From Agriotes lineatus (lineage: Eukaryota; Arthropoda; Insecta; Coleoptera; Elateridae), in NCBI GenBank assembly GCA_940337035.1, contig OW679197.1, forward strand, positions 55,945,903 through 56,009,902: 64,000 nucleotides of DNA, read 5' to 3'. The notes beneath the pieces are model-generated. The model did no database searches, was not told where the DNA came from, and was given only the letters and a program-made list of their open reading frames with translations. Each line of letters opens with the position of its first letter. Positions within the stretch are counted from its first letter, which is position 1. Of this stretch, positions 56,646-64,000 are shown one piece after another. The position numbers were made by a program, and so were the translations under genes.

Positions 56646-59521
56646 TAGTACAGTAAAATTGTCGTTTTACCTTAAAAAATTGGCCGCGGCGATTCCTCTT
56701 GCCCAGTGGTTTAGGGTCATTAGACAAGTGTAAAACCAAAAAGGCGTCACCCCACCCCTTGCCAAACAGCCGCCATCTTGAAAACAATTGAATTTGTTTT
56801 TCCTCGCGATCCATTGGTCGCACAGAAAAAGTTATTGAACAAAAAATATTGGAAATAGAATTCTACACATTTTTGATCGGTGCCGTGATACCGAGAAGTT
56901 GGTATTTAAAACGGTAGAGGGCGACAAAGTTACCAAAAATCTGTTTCCGCCATGTTAGAGCTGTGGGGGTAGTTTTTTCCAAAATTGCGAATGTGAAAGT
57001 GGTAGTGCTTGAAAAAATATACACGAATCTCTTTTAATAATGTGATTGATTTAAATAGTCTCCGAGTGACAGCCCTTCAAAGTCCGCGCAGCGCGGAGAA
57101 GTGGAGAGATGTAAATTATTTATATCCCGCACTTATAACTAACGAGATGTCTGCCATTTGGTTAACATAAAGAAAACTATTATCGCCCGTACTATTATCC
57201 ATTTTTAATCAGAAAACAATCACGAAACAGCACTCGCAATCGTATTCACGGATTTTTCCCAAGAATTTTTCACATTGCGTTTATAACAATTTGTGAGCCT
57301 TTTTTTCAATAAAAGTTTTAGCAACATTTCTATCATGGTCGATAATGACTCGGTTGTGACCGAGGCTCAGAACCAAGACGAAGAAATAGCTCCAAAAAAA
57401 TAAAACGTGTCTGAGTAGACTACAATATATCTTAGGGTTGCAAAAAGAAATTACTTTCAATATACGAGCCCAGAATCAAATCATTTGGCACAGTTAAGAT
57501 TTTTTCGGTATCTTTATTTTGTACCCACAAAAGAAAATCTTCTTGATCAATATTCTTACATCGTAATTCTAGACGTTTTTAGCAGTATTATAACAGCTTT
57601 AACAATAACAAAAAATATACGGTACCCCCACCCAAGAAAAGCGCCCTTCCGTGCTTTCCAAGAATACTTCGATATTCAGCATCACTCCGTTTCGCTAATA
57701 CAATAAAATGCTATGAACCAGTTATTTATCAAAAAAAAAAACAAAAAAGAATTTTTTTTTGCCGACGACCATAGCTCAAAAGTTGATGTTGCCTTCATTT
57801 TCGGATGACCTATTGAATGAAAACGATCCAAGACTTCAGGAAGGTTCCTGGCTACCGGAATCGTGTACACATTCACATACGAACATACATCCCCCGCACA
57901 GCACGTTTAGGCACCCCCCAATACCGGGGATTGATCTAGTGGGCTGGGATCTTCACCAAAAGATCCGCACCGCCGAGACGGAGATTTGATATAGTGGGTT
58001 CATTAGTCGGTTGGCTCGAATTTTAGAGATATTTGACTCAGAGTGGTTTTCGATATGAGGGAATTTCAATACTTCGTACACTTCGTGTCGAAGTAATTAC
58101 AAAAAGTAGTCGGGAAACATTAACTTTAATAAATCTTATACACCAAGTAAATTAAACATATGTTTATTTACGAAAAGATGTTGAGCTTACGCGCACGTAG
58201 TGCGAGTGAGATCATACTCTTTGAGTTCATAAATGTTTAATTCACGTGGCGTATACATATATGTTTTCATTAAATTTTGACGAATTTTGAATAAAAAATT
58301 TAAAAAATATTCAAACTAAGATATAAATTTGCCCATTCATCGTCGATTTGATCTAAATTTTAGTATTAATATATTACACACTACAAAGAGAAAGAATAAT
58401 TGAATGTAAATATTTGTAGATAATAAAAATATGTTGTTCTTCATTGAAACTTTTTAAATTCTCTAGTGAATTAAAACACTTTTATTTCACTTGTGAATCA
58501 TAGACTGTTTATGAAGGTTATGGGGTTAATAATGTTACTTTAAAATGTCAAAATTGAATAAAATAAATTACCGATTCATTTCATTTGGATCAAACTATCA
58601 AAATATAATTTCGTTCACCATAGCATGTTTTAGTTGAAGCGAAACAAGCTATTTGTTGTTTAATAACATATTATAGACAGTCGGGTGTCTCTATTATTTT
58701 TGCAGAAATGGCACGTGGTAAAGCAATTGTCAATTTGTTGAATTTTGGTCATTCCTGTGGCAGAATTTACAAACAATTGCAATTATCATATTATATAATA
58801 AATATTACACCAGCAAATTTAAGAGCTTTACGAATCTGAGCCAAATGATATCATTCTGGGCTCATATACTCCTTTCCCATCATTTTCATTTCTTTTACCT
58901 ATACCAATTTCTCGGTATCGGGGCAATGACCAAAAGTGTGTAGAATTTCTGTAGGTTGTGAAAACCTATTCACATTGAAACTACTTGAGTGACGTGACGA
59001 TTTTATCTCGCAAAAGAGAAATGTTTACTTCGCTGCGCCGGAATATATCGTACATTTCCCACACTGCGCAGACTTTGAAGGGCTGTCACTCAGAGAGTAT
59101 TTAAATCAATCCCATTATTAAAAGGGATTTTGCATATTTTTTCAAGCACTACAACTTTCACATTCGCAATTTTCGGAAAAAACTACCCCCACAGAGCTAG
59201 AATGGCGGAAACAGATTTTTGGTAACTTTGTCGCCCTCTACCGTTTGAAATACCAACTTCTCGGTATCGCGGCAAGGATAAAAAATGTGTAGAATTTTAT
59301 TTCCAACGTTTTTTGTTCAATAACTTTTTCTGTGCGACCAATGGATCGCGAGAAAACACAAATTCAATTGTTATCAAGATGGCCGCTGTTTGGCAAGGGG
59401 TGGGGTGACGTCTTTTTGTTTTTACACCTGTCTAATGACCCTAAACCACTGGGCAAGAGGAATCGCCGCGGCCAATTTTTTAAAGGTGACGGGGTATTTT
59501 CCGACAATTTTACTGTACTAG
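56646..59521. mobile_element. 2.9-kb element with ~455-bp inverted ends
   Basis: 56646-57097 and 59066-59521 are inverted copies, for example TAGTACAGTAAAATTGTCG against CGACAATTTTACTGTACTA at the outer ends and GTAGAGGGCGACAAAGTTAC against GTAACTTTGTCGCCCTCTAC inside. Part of the arm is repeated a third time at about 58895-58950 (TTTCTCGGTATCGGGGCAA). Its class is unclear: long inverted ends suit a foldback or a large DNA element. The target duplication was not resolved. Confidence 0.8.
57098..59065 (+). other. Interior of the long-inverted-end element
   Basis: A short frame at 57344 reads MVDNDSVVTEAQNQDEEIAP then stops, preceded by AT-rich sequence. Later frames (57485-57706, 73 residues; 57759-57989, 76 residues) have no recognised domain. 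They may be remnants of the element's own protein, but nothing identifies a transposase. Confidence 0.35.
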
Positions 59522-59799
59522 TGCTTTAATCGACTCAAAACAGAAGGTCAAGTGTTACTTTAACAGCAAGGGTAGATAAAGTACGAGTAGCACTTTACCA
59601 TCAAGGGTAGATAATAGTATATTACTCTACAAGTTGAGAAAAACCACTTTTCTAAGAGTATACTATTTATCGCATTTCATAAGAAATGTAAAATATTAAA
59701 TTTTTACATACAAGTGACACTAACTGTCAAAACATAACCAAGATAAGCATAACTCATTCCTATGTACTAAGGCACAATAAGCAGCTCCAGTTGATGTTA
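59522..59799. other. Short AT-rich interval
   Basis: Contains GGGTAGATAAAGTACGAGTA and a second GGGTAGATAATAGTA nearby, related in reverse to sequence near 21960. Confidence 0.4.
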
Positions 59800-59985
59800 T
59801 GCGTTTGACCGTACTGCAGTGTGTTGTTGGTGACACTATAAGTCTATGTCAAATTCGAGGTTAGCAGGTTAGGTTTTGCGTCAATCTCTGTCAAAACTGA
59901 CGCAAAACCTAACCTACTAACCTCGAATTTGGCATAAATTTACAGTGTCACCAACAGCACACTTTAGTATTGCCAAACGTAAAAC
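59800..59985. repeat. Near-perfect palindrome
   Basis: Centre near 59890 with a 14-base loop (59884-59897). The inner stem AGGTTAGGTTTTGCGTCA pairs with TGACGCAAAACCTAACCT, then AAATTCGAGGTTAG with CTAACCTCGAATTT, and GTTGGTGACACT with AGTGTCACCAAC, with few mismatches over about 70-90 bp per arm. Confidence 0.88.
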
Positions 59986-60424
59986 AAATCACCGTTGCTA
60001 GGCATAAAAGTGTTGCTAATGATAAAAGTACCACATTTCTTATCGATTTTGAATGAAGAAATGTAGTACATTTCCAAATGAAATGCAATATAGTAATTTT
60101 TGTATAAAGTGCGCAAAGTAAGTGTTTTTGTTGCGACTTTTTTGACGAGGCGCCATCCGAGTCAAAACAGCAATTCGAACGCACAGAAATACTTCGCTCA
60201 CGTAATACAAACAATATTTTTTCTACAACCGTCAAACAAGAATATTAATATTATTTCGCGACGTAGTGCGCGAAAATTTTTGGCGCTCTAGTGCACGAAA
60301 TGCATTTTTTTCACGTCGTCAATGGTAACGTAAGTAAAGATCCCATTTTTTAACACGTTAAAAATGGCAAACTTCGCGCATTGGTAGCGATGCGCAAATG
60401 TCCCCTTTTTTCACGGTTATGGAA
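59986..60424. other. Unassigned interval
   Basis: CpG-bearing motifs near 60255-60400 (CGACGTAGTGCGCGAAAAT, CGCGCATTGGTAGCGATGCG) include a small hairpin. No gene. Confidence 0.35.
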
Positions 60425-60665
60425 AAATGTAATTTAATTTTCCAACTTTTATTTAAATTAAATATTACAGATTTGTATTATCCTAGGAACCCAATCTAGC
60501 TATTGAGATTTTAAAATGTGATTGACTTTCCTTATTTTCTTTTGAAATTGTTCAAGTCCTTGCTATAGAATTTTTTTTGTATTAGTATACACGACGATAA
60601 AGTTATTACAATCACTCGTGGATAAAATTTAACTTTATCGTCTTGTATAATAAATTACTATTTTG
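60425..60665. repeat. Hairpin repeat, copy 2
   Basis: Inverted relative of 21667-21975: GATTGACTTTCCTTATTTTC, then the hairpin ATACACGACGATAAAGTTAT paired with TTAACTTTATCGTCTTGTAT. It lacks the CpG-rich loop of the other copy. Confidence 0.7.
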
Positions 60666-61079
60666 TAAATCATAGTTTTTGACATTTTTATATTTCAGAA
60701 AACATAAAATAACATGTCATATCCTGCAAAAGTTACATATATGACTTTCAGGGTGGATTGTAAGTACTTTGAACAACATTTAGTACTAAAAATTCTTAAA
60801 GAATCGAAATCTCAAACTAATTTTTTGTAATGTTGGGGAGTCCAGGAGAGTTTAACTTCAATATAATGATTTTAATAATGTAATGAAGTTTATTATGTCA
60901 TTTATGTAATAGTACGATACATGAAAACAAGATTAAGCGCCCATTTGACGACTCTGGTCCGCTTTACAAGTCGTAATTTTAGTCCCATTTCAATTTATAA
61001 TAGGTCAAACTGCAGGCATTTTCAAGCTCCACAAGTTTAAAACTAAATATTTTTTCGTTAAATAGGACACGAAACTAAA
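60666..61079. other. AT-rich interval, nothing recognised
   Basis: No motif seen. Confidence 0.35.
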
Positions 61080-61345
61080 TTCAAGCGAAGAAGCGCGACA
61101 AAAAAGTGTCGACTCACTCTTTCCTTTCGCGTTCGATATCTGTACTAATAAAGCGCGTAGGTCCGTGGAAAAATAAACCAACATAAATTGTAGAGCACAA
61201 GAGGTTTTAAATTGTTTTGATGTACCGTTAACGGCAACCGAATTATCGCAAAAAATTATACGCACCTTTTTTAAGATGGCGGAAATAGCACATAGGAAAT
61301 CTTGTTTGACAACTAGAGCTTTCCTGCCCCCCCCCCCCCCCCCCC
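61080..61345 (+). repeat. Dispersed repeat C, copy 2
   Basis: Inverted relative of 54430-54720 (see shared strings there). It ends at the poly-C run, where copy 1 has only a GGGGGGG run on the opposite strand. Confidence 0.7.
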
Positions 61346-61353
61346 CCCCCCCC
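61327..61353 (+). repeat. 27-base poly-C run
   Basis: An uninterrupted run of C from 61327 to 61353. The exact length is likely to be uncertain in any sequencing method. Confidence 0.9.
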
Positions 61354-61811
61354 ATCACCCCAAATAATGAATTTAAACATTAGCAATTGCCTTTTTTTGT
61401 ACATAGTGGCTGGACCATTTGTTTTTTCTGAAGAATTTGTTGACCTTGTCGATATAACTCAGTATCCTTTCCCAGATTGAGAGAAGACAGAGATACTATA
61501 AGTCTTATCAAAGATTCTGCTCCAGAAGCTGTTTCGTTTTCAGGCTCTTACCGTCCATCAAAACTTTCCATTTTCCTTTGCAACTACTGTAAAATTTGAA
61601 GAATTGGTGAAACACTTGCAGAATGGGAAACAAGATTTAAGCTGTGGCTGGGACAGGGCACGTATATCACCAACTCATTAACCCAAGACAATCTTCCTTG
61701 TACGCCGATGTATTTTCCAGCTATACTACTGCCGTTTTTAAAGGACTGACAACGACAGTCCGCAATCACCAGACTGTCAGCCTGCAGCTTTCATAAAATG
61801 TTGCACTTATT
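61354..61811. other. Unassigned interval
   Basis: No gene recognised; the 61-residue minus-strand frame (61584-61769) has no motif. Confidence 0.35.
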
Positions 61812-62000
61812 TTGACTTCCCTCGTCTAAAAGACGAAGGAATTATTGTAGTGGCGAAGAAATCACCTTCCGCGATTTTTCAGGTCTTTAGGTTCCAGGAC
61901 TTGTAGACGACTGTCTGTCTGTCTATTGCCGGTATTAATCAACAACTATTTGTTGGAGAAAGACGATATTTTGTATACGGATTGTGACCTTCCTGGTATG
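61812..62000 (-). repeat. Dispersed repeat S, copy 2
   Basis: Reverse relative of 25044-25255: hairpin end ACTTCCCTCGTCTAAAAGAC, the strings AGGTTCCAGGACTTGTAGAC and GACTGTCTGTCTGTCTAT, and GGAGAAAGACGATATTTTGT at the far side. Further similarity to 24200-24290 (TTTCATGCGAGG against CCTGGTATGAAA) suggests the family is longer. Confidence 0.55.
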
Positions 62001-62314
62001 AAATCGAGAAAACTTCGGTAAAATATTTAGAAGATGAGCACCGTAAAAAAAATAAAATTCTGCCTATTTTTGTTTTAACTCAAGAATAATTACGTAAATA
62101 AAAGTAATATTGTGTGCATAGAGGATGTTTTTACCCTTGACGAAAAACGGCATATTTTGGACTCAACATATACAAGGTCAACACCTTAAAAAATAAAATG
62201 TTGTTGATTTTTGTTTTAACTGAGAAATAGATAAAAATAGTAATTTGAACATAGCTCATTCTTTACCCATGACGAAAATGAAACGGGCGTTTAAGTAAGC
62301 TGCAACGCAGAGAT
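62001..62314. other. AT-rich interval, nothing recognised
   Basis: Two similar segments (near 62035 and 62190, each with AAAAAATAAAAT then TTTTGTTTTAACT) suggest a local duplication of about 155 bp. Confidence 0.4.
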
Positions 62315-62400
62315 TCGAACGGTCCGGTGTGGCAACGTGGGTCGAGCGTTGAGTTTGCATTCACGAACGCTGAAGTTCAAATCCCATCGATGATAATGTT
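62315..62400 (+). repeat. tRNA-like SINE head or tRNA relic
   Basis: GTGGCAACGTGGGTCGAGCG resembles a tRNA A-box region, and GAAGTTCAAATCCCATCG a B-box, spaced about as in a tRNA. The acceptor ends do not pair, so it is not a working tRNA. The body after it (to about 62480) is AT-rich. Confidence 0.5.
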
Positions 62401-63439
62401 TGTATTGAAAATTGATATAATTGTCATTACCAAGTCTTTCCTTTCATTGTTTCAGTGTTATTAGGACCGTTAAGATATTTTTATCCCTATTTCCTTTGAT
62501 TTTTAAAATTATGTCACAATATCCACTTGCGAGGGAAGTTCTGAGTAAAGCCCTTTACAGATTTTTGTAATATTTTATTCTTGCTTTCCCCGTTATCAAC
62601 GCCACCAATTTATTATGAATATATGGAAGCAAATAACTCAGAGCTTATATTGTTTGCTTTCACGTAAGCCATATGGAATCCTAGCTGAGGATGATAATGA
62701 TTTATCAATTCCAATGTACTGAGAAATATACCGCATTCAGGTTCGCCTGCAATTTTATTTCTATTCCCTCCACAAAGTGCTCAAAAATTATAAGCATCAC
62801 CCACTACCTTAAGAATGTTTCGTAATTTCTTAGTTTCTTTTTTAAGGTTCATTTATATATCCGCATCCAAAGTTTTATTATGTGTTAATCTTCTCTTATA
62901 GTCAGAAAGTGGCGTGAGATTTCGGCAAAATTAAACATGGTAATTAAAAAACAGTATTTCTGGATTAGTTTAAATCATCTATTGTATTTTCGCACTTTCT
63001 CAGTTTTTTAGAATCTTAACAAATCGTTTGGCGTCTAGATGATTTTCATGTGATATTTCAATTTGATTATGATCTGCAATCGTTATTTGAATGATTCAGT
63101 TTTATGAGGTGAATTTTCCTCTCCTCTGTCTCCTGAGCCCCCGGCGGGGCCCGCTTTCGCCAACCCCTACCTACGCCTTTGCTTTGAACCCATATTTATT
63201 AGATTGTTTACACCGTGAATCATATACAATTGCACTCATGGAAATGAAAAAAGTGCGTAAAATATATGTATAAGTAATTAAAAAAAAAGAAATTTTCGTT
63301 CTCTACAAGCTCCACCTACCGGTAACTATCATTGCATTGTCGCGTCTACCTATACGAAGAAATCCGAAACAAGGAGATCAATAAGACTAGGTGCTGCAAA
63401 TGCAAAATTGCATTTGTTTCTAAATGAGCATTTCCATCT
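62401..63439. other. AT-rich interval, nothing recognised
   Basis: A short GC-rich stretch at 63120-63180 (CCCCCGGCGGGGCCCGC inside) sits in a 60-residue open frame without motif. Confidence 0.35.
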
Positions 63440-63890
63440 TTGTTACAATCTTAGAAAAAAACATTGAAGTTTCGTAGTGTTGCTTCAGTGTCTGCATACG
63501 CGCGGCAGCCGAACCCGCTTGCACGCCGTACGAAATCAGCCACGTTGCAGTGCACAATGTGTTAAACGGAAAGCAAACCGAAGCAATCGATAGCGCAATA
63601 TCGCATCGATTAGCGTGCCACGCCCCACGCATTGGTTGAGTTACGATCTGGCGGCACTCATCGCGCGCTCGGTGCATTCGGTACACCCCCGCACGTCCTA
63701 ACGAGTTCAAATTTCTTTACGCCGATTACCGATACAATTTTTCACTTCGGAGCTGCATGCCCCGATTCGTACCCGATAGAACGACCTAGAATCGCTCGAC
63801 GTGCAAGCTGCGGGACGTTTCGAACGGCCGACCCCCTTCAAGGTTTCGGAATAAACCACTCGAAATGGCTGCCTCTAGATTGACATTTGT
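63440..63890. other. GC-richer, CpG-rich unique segment
   Basis: CpG density is the highest in the window outside the Helitron array. Overlapping open frames on both strands (96 residues minus, 83 residues plus) have no recognised domain. It could be a conserved regulatory or single-copy segment. Confidence 0.3.
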
Positions 63891-64000
63891 TTGTTTTTGT
63901 TTGATAACGATACTTGTCTGTCTTTAATGAACAACTCTTACATCGTCCACAATTAAGTAACCCATTAAGGGCTAACCATTCAAAAGACGCAATCTAAGTA

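Noticed and set aside
59820..59965. AGGTTAGGTT strings as insect telomere repeat (TTAGG)
   Set aside because: Only one or two units, explained by the palindrome; no array.

Overview
This is a repeat-dominated stretch of an AT-rich animal genome, most likely an insect and plausibly a beetle. The lineage is inferred from the repeat complement: RTE/CR1-like LINEs that are internally similar but badly decayed, insect-type piggyBac, Tc1/mariner and hAT relics, a Ty3-like pol end, a 5S rRNA-derived SINE, a tRNA-derived SINE and Helitron-type ends. No bacterial signature is present (no operons, no long ORFs, no rRNA or tRNA clusters). I found no intact host protein-coding gene. Every recognisable coding segment belongs to a mobile element, and all are broken by stops, frameshifts, truncation or later insertions.

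Layout. 0-5 kb: a mariner-superfamily transposase relic (-), the 3' end of a Ty3/gypsy-like pol (-), a piggyBac transposase relic (-) and a second mariner-type fragment (+). 5.3-6.0 kb: a dispersed repeat containing a pyrimidine-rich CCCGT tract. 7-15 kb: LINE fragments, two strongly G-poor blocks, a 5S-derived SINE, and a LINE cleanly interrupted by a 260-bp TA-flanked MITE. 15-27 kb: mostly AT-rich sequence with a pogo-like MITE, hairpin repeats, a hAT transposase tail, a 750-bp foldback repeat and a tRNA-SINE.

27.8-34.8 kb is the most striking region. Two 2.5-kb arms (28380-30887 and 32157-34664) are inverted copies of each other, each holding a ~1.9-kb putative solo LTR with an internal 25/26-bp minisatellite. 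They surround a 1.27-kb centre made of a TA-flanked MITE, a small hairpin and an 893-bp foldback element. Half of that foldback element recurs just outside the left arm. The arms differ by point changes and by repeat-unit gains and losses that cancel in length, so this is not a single molecule read twice.

35-48 kb: a GC-richer unique segment, a LINE split by a 1009-bp insert of unknown class with a 5-bp duplication, a diverged ~245-bp tandem repeat, a head-to-tail array of three Helitron-like units (43692-45199), another LINE relic and a full copy of the repeat family that hosts the LTRs. 48-64 kb: AT-rich sequence, a minus-strand LINE with a YADD motif, a hAT-type 1078-bp element with an 8-bp target duplication inside a LINE 3' end, a 2.9-kb element with ~455-bp inverted ends, a near-perfect palindrome, a 27-C run and a tRNA-like relic.

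The genes do not work together as a system; the biology here is nested insertion and rearrangement. Coordinates of decayed elements are approximate unless target duplications fix them. All family assignments are by eye from motifs, without database searches.
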